This document shows positions 1-6,008 of a DNA stretch of 8,939 nucleotides, piece after piece. Position 1 is the first letter of the stretch. The number at the start of each line of letters is the position of its first letter. A program made the translations under genes and the position numbers. The notes beneath the pieces are model-generated. The model was not told the DNA's origin. It saw only the letters and a list, made by a program, of their open reading frames with translations, and did not search any database. This stretch comes from CAYJOG01 sp964371695 [NCBI: uncultured bacterium] (GTDB taxonomy: Bacteria > CAYJOG01), in assembly GCA_964371695.1 (NCBI GenBank), contig CAYJOG010000083.1, forward strand, positions 1-8,939, in the 5' to 3' direction.

Positions 1-7
1 TTTTTTT

Positions 8-52
8 CCCCGTGCCGGTCTTGAACTGTCCGGGTGGTACGGGGCGTTTTTT
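8..52 (+). terminator. Rightward rho-independent terminator at window edge
   Basis: A nine-pair stem joins 8-16 (CCCCGTGCC) to 36-44 (GGTACGGGG, one G-T wobble). It is followed by CG and six T at 47-52. The orientation fits termination of a rightward transcript coming from outside the window. On the minus strand the stem is followed by A residues, so it would not work as a terminator for the tRNA/arg direction. Confidence 0.6.
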
Positions 53-85
53 CAGGCGCAAAGCGCCGACGTGGGGCCAATGGCG

Positions 86-131
86 GTTAACCAGTGGGTC
101 GTGGTTAACAGACTCCGTTAACCAGTGGGTC
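86..131. repeat. Two 15-bp direct repeats resembling tRNA-Asn segments
   Basis: GTTAACCAGTGGGTC occurs at 86-100 and again at 117-131, a spacing of 31 bases. The segment 89-111 contains AACCAGTG, six bases, then GGTTAACAG. The tRNA-Asn gene on the same plus-strand reading contains AACCAGTG (333-340), seven bases, then GGTTAACAG (348-356). The resemblance suggests decayed tRNA fragments. Because GTTAAC is itself a palindrome, chance cannot be excluded. Confidence 0.5.
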
Positions 132-263
132 ACCCTTCTCAGCCGTTTTTGAGAGGCTGAGAGCAAAAGGGCGCTTCCTGGGGAGGAAGTCTGCTCTCCG
201 TGGTTAACTGGCAGCCGCCGGGACACTCCAAAAACATGCCCCAAACCTGGGCCTTAAGGCGGG

Positions 264-295
264 TTTTTCGGGAGGGCAAAAACACTCCCGAAAAA
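264..295. other. Perfect 11-bp inverted repeat just downstream of tRNA-Asn
   Basis: The arms TTTTTCGGGAG (264-274) and CTCCCGAAAAA (285-295) are exact reverse complements around a 10-base loop. It sits about 16 bases past the CCA end of the tRNA. It could form in a tRNA precursor and mark a 3' processing or stop region. The T tract lies inside the 5' arm rather than after the hairpin, so it is not a standard rho-independent terminator on either strand. Confidence 0.45.
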
Positions 296-311
296 GGGTT
301 CGTTTGTTCTT

Positions 312-387
312 TGGCTCCCCGGACTGGACTCGAACCAGTGACCTATTGGTTAACAGCCAACCGCTCTACCAACTGAGCTACCGAGGA
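312..387 (-). tRNA. tRNA-Asn (anticodon GUU)
   Basis: Read on the minus strand, this is a complete 76-nt tRNA. The 7-bp acceptor stem is TCCTCGG with CCGGGGA, the D stem is GCTC/GAGC, the anticodon stem is GTTGG with CCAAT, and the T arm is ACTGG-TTCGAGT-CCAGT. The anticodon loop is CTGTTAA, giving anticodon GTT (complement of 352-354), which reads AAC/AAU. The discriminator is G, as is usual for bacterial tRNA-Asn, and the 3' CCA is encoded at 312-314. It lies 54 bases beyond the argD stop on the same strand and probably has its own promoter, though read-through from the arg genes is also possible because I see no terminator between them. Confidence 0.97.
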
Positions 388-409
388 ATGACTTCTTCTT
401 GCGCCTCTC

Positions 410-437
410 ATTTTGTTGATTCAGCGCGGACAGTCAA
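410..437 (-). promoter_or_regulatory. Probable promoter of tRNA-Asn
   Basis: On the minus strand there is a -35 element TTGACT (complement of 432-437), a 16-base spacer and a -10 candidate CAAAAT (complement of 410-415, four of six consensus bases). Initiation would fall about 15-18 bases ahead of the mature tRNA 5' end. It lies immediately after the argD stop codon. Confidence 0.5.
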
Positions 438-441
438 CCTT

Positions 442-1626
442 TCAGGTCACCGGCGAAGCCAGGGCCTTGCGCAGGCGCTTGAGGCCTTTTTTGAGTTCGT
501 CTTCGGTGAGGATCAACGCGGGCAGCAGGCGCAGCACCTTTTCGCCGCACAGGTTCAGCAGCAGGCCCTCGCGCAGGCACGCCTGCCACACGGGCTTCGC
601 CGACTCCTTGAACTGCACACCCCACATGAACCCCCGGCCCCGCACCTCTTCAATGCCCTCAAACTCGTTTTGAAGTTCCCGCAGGCCCTGCTCGAACATC
701 GGCGCCAGCGCCCGCACGTTGGGAATCGCCTCGCGCACCAGCAGCCTGACCACCGTGCGCGACACCCCCGTGACAAACACGTTGCCGCCATAGGTGGTGC
801 CGTGATCACCCGGTTTGAGCACATCAATCAGTTTTTCATTCACCAGCCAGGCCCCCAGGGGCAGGCCGCCGCCAATGCCCTTGGCCAGCAGCACCATGTC
901 GGGTTTCAGCGGCGTGCCCTCGCAGGCCAGAAACGCCCCTGCCCTGCCCGCGCCGCTCTGGATTTCATCCGCCACCAAAAGCGTGCCGGTTTCTTCGCAC
1001 CGCCGGGCCAGGGCTTCCATGAATGGCTGGCTCAGGGGAATGATGCCGCTCTCGCCCAGAATTGGCTCCACAAACACGGCGGCGAAGGTGTCGTCCAGGG
1101 TTTTGTTCAGCGCGTCCACGTCGTTCACCGGCACGTGATAAACCTCTGGCAACAGGGGCAGAAACGGCTCTTGATAAGCGGGCACGCCGGTGAGGGTGAC
1201 CGCCCCGGTGGTGCGGCCATGAAACGACGGCGTGAGCGCCAGCAGCTTCACCCGCTTTTGGGGTTGCTGATTGCCCCAGGCCCGCGCCACCTTGATGGCC
1301 GCCTCGACACATTCCGCCCCGCTGCTCTGAAAAAACACCCGCGCCATGCCGGTGTGGCGCAGCAGATCCTGGGCCAGCCGCACGGGGTTTTCGTGCAACA
1401 GCACACCGCTGATGTGCCAAGGCTCCTTGAGCATTTTGCGGGCGGCGTTCATCACCTGGGGGTGGCGATAACCCAGGGCGTTCACGGCAAAGCCCCCCTG
1501 AAAATCCAGATACCGCTTGCCGTCGGTGGCGGTGAGCCACACCCCCTTGGCCCGTTTGACCTGGATGGGATAGCGCTTGTAGATGGGCAGGATGACCTGT
1601 GGATCGAGCTTTTGGATGTTGGACAT
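442..1626 (-). CDS. argD: Acetylornithine aminotransferase ArgD
   Basis: This 394-residue class III PLP-dependent aminotransferase should convert N-acetylglutamate 5-semialdehyde to N2-acetylornithine in the cytoplasm, using glutamate as amino donor. Visible family features are the LDFQGG segment (40-45), the SGAE phosphate-binding loop (102-105), FHGRT (135-139), VADEIQSG with Asp220 for the pyridine nitrogen, the Schiff-base Lys249 in LLAKGIGGG, and HGTTYGGN (275-282). Length matches the family. The ATG at 1626 has AAAGGGA upstream and lies 24 bases after the argB stop, consistent with one transcript. The phosphate-loop context is FQSSGAECVE where most ArgD proteins have a NSGAEANE-like sequence. 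Related class III enzymes (AstC, GabT) share the fold, and the ArgD call rests mainly on the arg neighbours. Confidence 0.93.
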   Translation of the reverse strand: MSNIQKLDPQVILPIYKRYPIQVKRAKGVWLTATDGKRYLDFQGGFAVNALGYRHPQVMNAARKMLKEPWHISGVLLHENPVRLAQDLLRHTGMARVFFQSSGAECVEAAIKVARAWGNQQPQKRVKLLALTPSFHGRTTGAVTLTGVPAYQEPFLPLLPEVYHVPVNDVDALNKTLDDTFAAVFVEPILGESGIIPLSQPFMEALARRCEETGTLLVADEIQSGAGRAGAFLACEGTPLKPDMVLLAKGIGGGLPLGAWLVNEKLIDVLKPGDHGTTYGGNVFVTGVSRTVVRLLVREAIPNVRALAPMFEQGLRELQNEFEGIEEVRGRGFMWGVQFKESAKPVWQACLREGLLLNLCGEKVLRLLPALILTEDELKKGLKRLRKALASPVT

Positions 1627-1650
1627 GGGATTCCCTTTCGTGGGGTGATG

Positions 1651-2472
1651 TCAGGGCAGCAGCGTGGCGCCTGAGCCGGGGTGGTTGAGCAGACGGCCAA
1701 GCCCGCCGGGGGCCTGACCGCCGCCGATACGCACGCGGCAACCGGCACGGGCCGCCACCACCGCGCCCTCCAGTTTGGGGGCCATGCCGCCGTCAAAAAA
1801 TGCTTCGTCCAGCCACTTCTGCACCTGAGTTATCGAGAGGGTTTTCAGCACGCCGGTTTTGGCGGAGAGGTCTTCGTAGATTTCTTCCACGTCGGTGAGG
1901 CACACCAGCAGGTCGGCCCCCAGGGCCGCCGCCAACCAGCCTGCGGCGATGTCGGCGTTCACGTTCATGGCTTCGTGGCGAGGCCCCGCGCTCACGGGGC
2001 TGATGACCGGCAGAAAACCGGCCTGCCATAGGGCCTGAATGAGTTTTGGGTTTACCTGATGCACCAGGCCCGTGAGGCCGCTGTGGGCGTCTTTGGGCGC
2101 AGCGCAGAACAGGTCCGCGTCCTGACCGCTCACACCCACCGCCGCCACGCCCAGGGCGCACAGGTCCGCCACCAGGGCCTTGTTGGCCTCTGCCGAGAGC
2201 ACCCACTGCACCACCGTCATGTTTTCGGGCGTAGTCACGCGGTGACCCTGCAAAAACTCAGACTGCTGTCCCAGTTGTTCCATGACAGCATTGATGCGCT
2301 TGCCACCGCCATGCACCAGCGCCACGCTGGCCCCGGCGCGGCAGAGCGCCGCCAGTTCCTGCAAAAAAGCTGCCGTGGCCGCTTTGTTCTCCGCCATGCT
2401 GCCGCCAAACTTCACCACCAGCCGCTGGCCGGTGAAGCCTGAAAAAGAAAGTGGCGGGTTTTTTTGTGACAT
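1651..2472 (-). CDS. argB: Acetylglutamate kinase ArgB
   Basis: This 273-residue amino acid kinase should phosphorylate N-acetylglutamate with ATP, the second step of ornithine synthesis. The glycine-rich VVKFGGS holds Lys21, HGGGK is at 54-58, Arg78 sits in GHRVT, NVNAD (170-174) matches the acetylglutamate/metal region, LTDVEEIYED is at 192-201, and Lys233 is in GGMAPKLEGA. I chose the ATG at 2472 because it places the first beta strand about 20 residues in, as in the family. The frame stays open to 2655, but that extension runs through palindromic repeats and has no homology. The Shine-Dalgarno sequence is weak. Unlike its neighbours, argB is separated from the upstream gene argJ by about 256 bases. 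About 20 residues precede the nucleotide-binding Lys, so whether the N-terminal helix linked to arginine inhibition in hexameric enzymes is present is unclear. Confidence 0.95.
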   Translation of the reverse strand: MSQKNPPLSFSGFTGQRLVVKFGGSMAENKAATAAFLQELAALCRAGASVALVHGGGKRINAVMEQLGQQSEFLQGHRVTTPENMTVVQWVLSAEANKALVADLCALGVAAVGVSGQDADLFCAAPKDAHSGLTGLVHQVNPKLIQALWQAGFLPVISPVSAGPRHEAMNVNADIAAGWLAAALGADLLVCLTDVEEIYEDLSAKTGVLKTLSITQVQKWLDEAFFDGGMAPKLEGAVVAARAGCRVRIGGGQAPGGLGRLLNHPGSGATLLP

Positions 2473-2517
2473 AAACGGGTGATCTGGCCTTTCAAAAATT
2501 TTGGGTCTTATTGAAGC

Positions 2518-2540
2518 GTAGCGGTGACACCCCCGTCGCC
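2518..2540 (+). repeat. Degenerate GTAG-headed palindrome (single REP)
   Basis: GTAG at 2518-2521 is followed by an imperfect palindrome: GGTGAC (2523-2528) pairs with GTCGCC (2535-2540) with one wobble. It has the same head sequence and orientation as the left half of the doublet at 2579-2642 and may be a decayed single copy. It lies between that doublet and the argB start. Confidence 0.4.
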
Positions 2541-2578
2541 ATTGGATTGAAGGAAATTCAAGTGTTTTTGACCCTTCT

Positions 2579-2642
2579 GGAGTAGGCGCGGTGTCCTCAC
2601 CGCGCTTTAAATTAACGGCGATGAGGACATCGCCGCTACTCC
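2579..2642. repeat. REPIN-like doublet: two inverted GTAG-headed hairpins
   Basis: Outer inverted repeats GGAGTAG (2579-2585) and CTACTCC (2636-2642) enclose two perfect hairpins. The first is GCGCGGTG-TCCT-CACCGCGC at 2586-2605, the second CGGCGATG-AGGA-CATCGCCG at 2616-2635. A 10-base AT-rich spacer separates them. Each half therefore reads GTAG followed by a palindrome, in opposite orientation. GTRG-headed palindromes are the known signature of REP sequences mobilised by RAYT (REP-associated tyrosine transposase) proteins, and an inverted pair is the REPIN arrangement. No RAYT gene is in this window. The element lies in the untranslated gap between argJ and argB. Confidence 0.75.
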
Positions 2643-2676
2643 TGTATGCAAACATTGTAAATATGCTCTAATTGAA

Positions 2677-2725
2677 CCCCTCACCCGGCCCTTCGGGCCA
2701 CCCGCTCCCCTTGATGGGGATAGGG
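2677..2725. repeat. C-rich extragenic palindrome abutting the argJ stop
   Basis: The element contains GGCCC-TTC-GGGCC (2687-2699) and CTCCCC-TTGAT-GGGGATAG (2705-2723), with outer CCCT and AGGG. This composition resembles short palindromic repeats dispersed in many bacterial genomes. It starts three bases past the argJ stop. In the direction of argJ transcription it forms hairpins but lacks a following U tract, so it may slow or stabilise the transcript rather than end it. Confidence 0.5.
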
Positions 2726-2728
2726 CAA

Positions 2729-3916
2729 CTAGGTGGTGTATTCCGCGTTGATCTTGACGTATTCGTAGCTGAGGTCGCCGGTGAGGAACTGGTAGCTCTT
2801 TTTGCCGCTGGCCAGGTTTACGTCCAGGTGAATCTCCTTGCCCGAAAGGCGTTTGAGCCGGCCCGTGGGCTGGCCGTTTTCAAACAGGCGGTGGCCGTTG
2901 ATGGTGAGGCTCACCTTGTCCATGTTCAGCCCCGCGCCCGCATAACCCATGGCGTTCACCACCCGGCCCCAGTTGGGGTCTTCACCAAAAATGGCGGTTT
3001 TCACCAACATGCTGCCCGCAATGGCCCGCCCCACCTGCCGCGCCTGGGGCAGGTCGCGGCAACCACTCAGGTTGATGCACACCAGTTTGGTCACGCCCTC
3101 GCCATCCAGCACCAGCTTTTTGGCCAGTTCGCTCAGCAGCATTTTCAGCCCCTGGGTGGTTGTTTTCAGCGGCGCGTTCACCCCTGCGCCCGGCGGAAGA
3201 CCAAACCACAGCAACATGTCGTTGGGGCTTTGGTCGTTGTCGATGCACATCATGTTGTAGGTTTCCTGCACGGCCTGCGACAACACCGCCTGCATGTCGG
3301 CCTGGGCCAGGGCGGCAGAGGTGCTCACAAAAGTGAGCGTGGTGGCCATGTTGGGGCAGATCATGCCCGCTCCTTTGGTCATGCCGCCCAGCACCAGGTC
3401 CGTGTGTTTGCCGTGACGATAGGCGCTGTATTTTGGCACGGTGTCGGTGGTCATGATGGCCCGCGCCAGACTCAAAGCGTCGCGGCCTGTGCCCTGCAAC
3501 AGGGTGCGCAGTCCCTTTTGAATGCGCGCCATGGGCAACTGGTTGCCGATGACGCCGGTGGAGGCGAAAAGAATCTGGTCACTGTGGCAACCCAGGCTTT
3601 CGGCGGCCTGCCGACACACGGCGTGATAATTGCGCTCGCCTTCGTCGCCCGTGCAGGTGTTGGCCACGCCGCTGTTCACCACCAGCGCCCGCACGAAGCC
3701 TTTTTTGATTTTCCGCCGGTTTTCGAGCACGCAGATGCTTTTGAGATCGTTGGTGGTGAACACACCCGCCACGGGGGTGGGCGCGGGCCACGTCATCAGG
3801 CACAGGTCCTGCTTGTCCACGTTTTTGCGGATGCCCACGTGGATTCCCTGGCCCCTCAGGCCCGGCGTGGCCAGAAAACCACCTTGCATTTTTTTCCACT
3901 CATTCAGGGCGCTCAT
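2729..3916 (-). CDS. argJ: Ornithine/glutamate N-acetyltransferase ArgJ
   Basis: This 395-residue protein moves the acetyl group from N-acetylornithine to glutamate, releasing ornithine and regenerating N-acetylglutamate. Many ArgJ proteins also use acetyl-CoA, and the absence of argA nearby is compatible with that, but sequence alone does not settle it. The proenzyme cleaves itself at a conserved Ala-Thr bond: KGAGMICPNMAT places the cleavage at Ala191/Thr192, making Thr192 the nucleophile. Other landmarks are GVFTTN (51-56), NSGVANTCTG (81-90), STGVIG (119-124, oxyanion hole), Glu273 in DGEGVTK, FGEDPNWGR (310-318) and the C-terminal YVKINAEYTT. The substrate-loop segment is IDNDQSPNDM where DGDTSTND is common. 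The start ATG overlaps the argC stop by four bases (ATGA), implying translational coupling. Confidence 0.95.
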   Translation of the reverse strand: MSALNEWKKMQGGFLATPGLRGQGIHVGIRKNVDKQDLCLMTWPAPTPVAGVFTTNDLKSICVLENRRKIKKGFVRALVVNSGVANTCTGDEGERNYHAVCRQAAESLGCHSDQILFASTGVIGNQLPMARIQKGLRTLLQGTGRDALSLARAIMTTDTVPKYSAYRHGKHTDLVLGGMTKGAGMICPNMATTLTFVSTSAALAQADMQAVLSQAVQETYNMMCIDNDQSPNDMLLWFGLPPGAGVNAPLKTTTQGLKMLLSELAKKLVLDGEGVTKLVCINLSGCRDLPQARQVGRAIAGSMLVKTAIFGEDPNWGRVVNAMGYAGAGLNMDKVSLTINGHRLFENGQPTGRLKRLSGKEIHLDVNLASGKKSYQFLTGDLSYEYVKINAEYTT

Positions 3917-4947
3917 GTCAGCCCCTCCGTTTCGGCAAATCCCGCCATCACATTGGCGTTCTGAATGGCCTGACCGCTGGCGCCCTTCACCAGATTGTCA
4001 ATGACACTGAAAACTTTGAGCAGGCCGACAGCCGGGTCAAAGGCCACGTTGATCAGGCACAGGTTGGTGTTTGTCACCCGTTTAATATCCGGCCAGTCGC
4101 CGGGGTTGAGCACCTTCACAAAAGGTTCATCGCGGTAGGCGGACTGAAGCGCCTCACGGGCGTCGTCTTCGGTTTTGCCCGCCTTCATCGCCACATAACA
4201 GGTGGCCGACATGCCCCGCACCACCGGCAGAAGATGGGGCGTAAAGCTCACCCGCACCGGCGCACCGGCGGCGTCTTGCAGCAGGTGGCGAATCTCGGCG
4301 GTGTGCCGGTGACCCACCACGCCATAGGGGCGCAGGCTTTCCGCGCATTCGTTAAAAAGCAGGTCTTCGCGCAGCGCCTTGCCCGCGCCGCTCACACCGC
4401 TTTTGGCGTCCACAATCACGGGCTGGGACAAATCCGCCAGTGGCATGAGGGGCCAGAGCGCCAGACCCGAACAGGTGGGGTAACAACCAGGGTTGGCCAC
4501 CAGCCGGGCTTCTTTCAGCGCCGGGCGGTTGTGCTCCGTCAGGCCATACACCGCCCCAGGTAACCTGTCCGCCGCCCGGTGGGCCTCGCCATAAACTGCC
4601 TCATATTCAGCAGCGTCCTTCAGGCGGAAGTCCGCGCTCAGGTCCACTACTTTGGCGTGGCACTGGCCCAGGGCCGCCACAAAGGCCATGGACTCATGGT
4701 GCGGCAGCGCCAGAAACAACACGTCCACCTCGCCCGCCTTGCCGGAGTCGGGGGCCTTGACCCTCAGGGGCTGGTCCTGCGGCCAGAAAGGGTAAAAACC
4801 GTCCAGCGGTTTGCCCGCCCAACTGCGGCTCATGACGTTGGTGAGGCGAAACCCCTGGTGCCGCGCCAGCCAGCGCGCCAGTTCCTGGCCGGTATAACCG
4901 CTGATGCCGACAATGCCGACCGAAATGGCCTTTTCATGAATAGCCAT
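3913..4947 (-). CDS. argC: N-acetyl-gamma-glutamyl-phosphate reductase ArgC
   Basis: This 344-residue NADPH-dependent reductase converts the ArgB product to N-acetylglutamate semialdehyde, the substrate of ArgD. The Rossmann fingerprint GISGYTGQEL is at 14-23. Other landmarks are FLALPHHES (78-86), VDLSADFRL (101-109), the catalytic Cys155 in NPGCYPT, KSGVSGAGK (182-190), the HRHT motif (213-216) with the probable acid-base His, and VIDNLVKGASGQA (315-327). The length fits the longer ArgC form. A strong Shine-Dalgarno GGGAGG lies five bases before the ATG at 4947. The gene begins 111 bases after the rpsI stop, and its own stop overlaps the argJ start. Confidence 0.96.
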   Translation of the reverse strand: MAIHEKAISVGIVGISGYTGQELARWLARHQGFRLTNVMSRSWAGKPLDGFYPFWPQDQPLRVKAPDSGKAGEVDVLFLALPHHESMAFVAALGQCHAKVVDLSADFRLKDAAEYEAVYGEAHRAADRLPGAVYGLTEHNRPALKEARLVANPGCYPTCSGLALWPLMPLADLSQPVIVDAKSGVSGAGKALREDLLFNECAESLRPYGVVGHRHTAEIRHLLQDAAGAPVRVSFTPHLLPVVRGMSATCYVAMKAGKTEDDAREALQSAYRDEPFVKVLNPGDWPDIKRVTNTNLCLINVAFDPAVGLLKVFSVIDNLVKGASGQAIQNANVMAGFAETEGLT

Positions 4948-5013
4948 AAAAACCTCCCGCGAAGAATAACGTCAGCACACCCGGTGTAAATGCGAACATT
5001 TCCACCGAAGACA

Positions 5014-5034
5014 GGGGAAAGAAGACCTTTCCCC
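5014..5034 (-). promoter_or_regulatory. Hairpin between rpsI and argC
   Basis: An exact 8-bp inverted repeat, GGGGAAAG (5014-5021) and CTTTCCCC (5027-5034), surrounds a five-base loop. In the leftward transcript it is followed by TGTCTTCGG, not a U tract. It could partly attenuate or stabilise the message between the ribosomal and arginine genes. I do not see a clear separate argC promoter or an ARG box in this 111-base gap. A short palindrome ACACCCGGTGT lies at 4977-4987. Confidence 0.4.
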
Positions 5035-5058
5035 CAACCGCAAGACCCAGAAACCTGC

Positions 5059-5481
5059 TTAACGCTTGCTGTATTGAAAGCGTTTGCGGGCGCGCTTGCG
5101 GCCGTACTTCTTACGTTCCTTCACGCGGGGGTCGCGTGTCATGAGACCTTCTTTTTTAAGTCCGCTGCGATAGTCGGGATTCTCCACCACCAAAGCGCGG
5201 GAAATGCCCATGCGCAGTGCGTCGCACTGGCCAGCAATGCCGCCCCCCTGGGTGGTGGCGAACACGTTGACCGTGCCAAAAACACCGGCGACCCGCAGGG
5301 GTTTTTCCACCCTGGCGATGTCGGTCACACGGGTGGTGAACTCCAGCAGATTTTTTCCGTTGATCTTGATTTCACCCACACCGGGGGTGATGCGCACCCG
5401 CGCCACGGCGCATTTGCGGCGGCCCGTGTAAACCTTGGGGATGTTGGTGTGGGGAGCGGGAGCTTTTTTTGCCTGTGCCAT
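5059..5481 (-). CDS. rpsI: 30S ribosomal protein S9
   Basis: This is a 140-residue S9 protein of the small ribosomal subunit, whose C-terminal tail reaches the P-site tRNA. Recognisable features are YTGRRKCAVARVRI (18-31), GKIKING-like GEIKINGKN (36-44), GGGIAGQCDALRMGISRAL (78-96), LMTRDPRVKERKKYG (112-126), and the highly basic tail ending FQYSKR, with the near-invariant final SKR. About 15 N-terminal residues precede the conserved core. The ATG at 5481 lies 15 bases after the rplM stop, with a modest AAGG/GGCAGG ribosome site, as expected for a coupled rplM-rpsI pair. Confidence 0.98.
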   Translation of the reverse strand: MAQAKKAPAPHTNIPKVYTGRRKCAVARVRITPGVGEIKINGKNLLEFTTRVTDIARVEKPLRVAGVFGTVNVFATTQGGGIAGQCDALRMGISRALVVENPDYRSGLKKEGLMTRDPRVKERKKYGRKRARKRFQYSKR

Positions 5482-5496
5482 GGGAATGCCTGCCTT

Positions 5497-5934
5497 TTAC
5501 GCCTGAGCCCGTTTCTCGGTGCCCGTGATCTGTGCCGTGTGCCTGGGTTCTGGACCAGTGTAGACCTTGAGGTGCTTAAAAATACGATTGCCCAGCTTGT
5601 TTTTGGGCAACATGCCCTTCACGGCGGCCTCAATGGCCCGTTCGGGATATTTGTCCAGCCGCTCGCGCAGGGTTTCGGTTTTCAACCCGCCGGGGCGGCC
5701 ACTGTGACGGTAATAGACTTTTTCTTCGAGCTTGCGGCCGGTGACCTTGATTTTTTCGGCGTTGGTGACCACCACAAAAATGCCCATGTCCACGTCGGGG
5801 GTGTAGTCCGGCAGGTGCTTGCCCCGCAGCAGCGTGGCCACCTGCACGGCGAATCGCCCCAGTGTCTGGCCGCTGGCGTCCAGATGCACCCAGGTTTCCG
5901 GCCTGTCGTTAAATTTTGCCCGTGTGGTTTTCAT
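5497..5934 (-). CDS. rplM: 50S ribosomal protein L13
   Basis: This is a 145-residue L13 protein, an early-assembling large-subunit protein. Diagnostic segments are [18 protein letters not shown] (22-39), [19 protein letters not shown] (44-62), [20 protein letters not shown] (64-83), and [20 protein letters not shown] (108-127). I chose the ATG at 5934: it gives the MKT start typical of L13 and has AAGGAG seven bases upstream. A longer open frame to 6021 crosses the promoter and is rejected. It is the first gene of the leftward series. In E. coli the rplM-rpsI operon is autoregulated through its leader by L13. Here a hairpin lies at the predicted mRNA 5' end. Confidence 0.98.
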   Translation of the reverse strand: MKTTRAKFNDRPETWVHLDASGQTLGRFAVQVATLLRGKHLPDYTPDVDMGIFVVVTNAEKIKVTGRKLEEKVYYRHSGRPGGLKTETLRERLDKYPERAIEAAVKGMLPKNKLGNRIFKHLKVYTGPEPRHTAQITGTEKRAQA

Positions 5935-5949
5935 CACCTTGCTCCTTGC

Positions 5950-5973
5950 AAAAAGCCCCTGTGTTTCCAGGGG
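5950..5973 (-). promoter_or_regulatory. 5' leader hairpin of rplM with U run
   Basis: In the leftward transcript CCCCTG (complement of 5968-5973) pairs with CAGGGG (complement of 5956-5961) around a six-base loop, followed by C and five U. It begins at about the predicted start of transcription and ends just ahead of the rplM ribosome site. It looks like a short terminator. Being right at the 5' end, it is more likely to act in message stability or L13 feedback; that role is inference. Confidence 0.4.
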
Positions 5974-5979
5974 GCCGCC

Positions 5980-6008
5980 ATTATGAGAGCGCCTATTTTG
6001 AAAGTCAA
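5980..6008 (-). promoter_or_regulatory. Strong sigma70-type promoter of the rplM-rpsI(-arg) genes
   Basis: The minus strand reads TTGACT (complement of 6003-6008), an exact 17-base spacer, then CATAAT (complement of 5980-5985). Both hexamers match five of six consensus bases. Transcription should begin near 5973, giving a leader of about 39 bases before the rplM ATG. Confidence 0.8.

Larger units (their letters stand above)
53..311. other. Gene-free stretch downstream of tRNA-Asn
   Basis: I see no credible coding region here. The stretch holds the 15-bp direct repeats at 86-131, a hairpin with arms 137-144 and 155-162 (TCTCAGCC/GGCTGAGA, 10-base loop), a further GTTAAC at 203-208, a small palindrome GCCTTAAGGC at 251-260, and the 11-bp hairpin at 264-295. 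Confidence 0.6.

Noticed and set aside
304-1674. Open frame of 456 codons on the plus strand over tRNA-Asn and argD
   Set aside because: It runs through the tRNA and lies antisense to a clear argD. GC-rich third positions of argD keep the opposite frame open, and the product has low-complexity Gln/His/Arg content with no domain.
2473-2655. Longer argB start at 2655
   Set aside because: The added 61 residues are encoded by palindromic repeats and unrelated sequence. The ATG at 2472 gives the usual ArgB N-terminus.
2672-3964. Open frame of 430 codons on the plus strand opposite argJ
   Set aside because: It is antisense to a complete ArgJ with all family motifs, its product is His-rich without a recognisable family, and it is best explained as a codon-bias shadow.
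4948-5058. ArgR operator ahead of argC
   Set aside because: I looked for the 18-bp ARG-box pattern and saw only a short palindrome (4977-4987) that does not match it.
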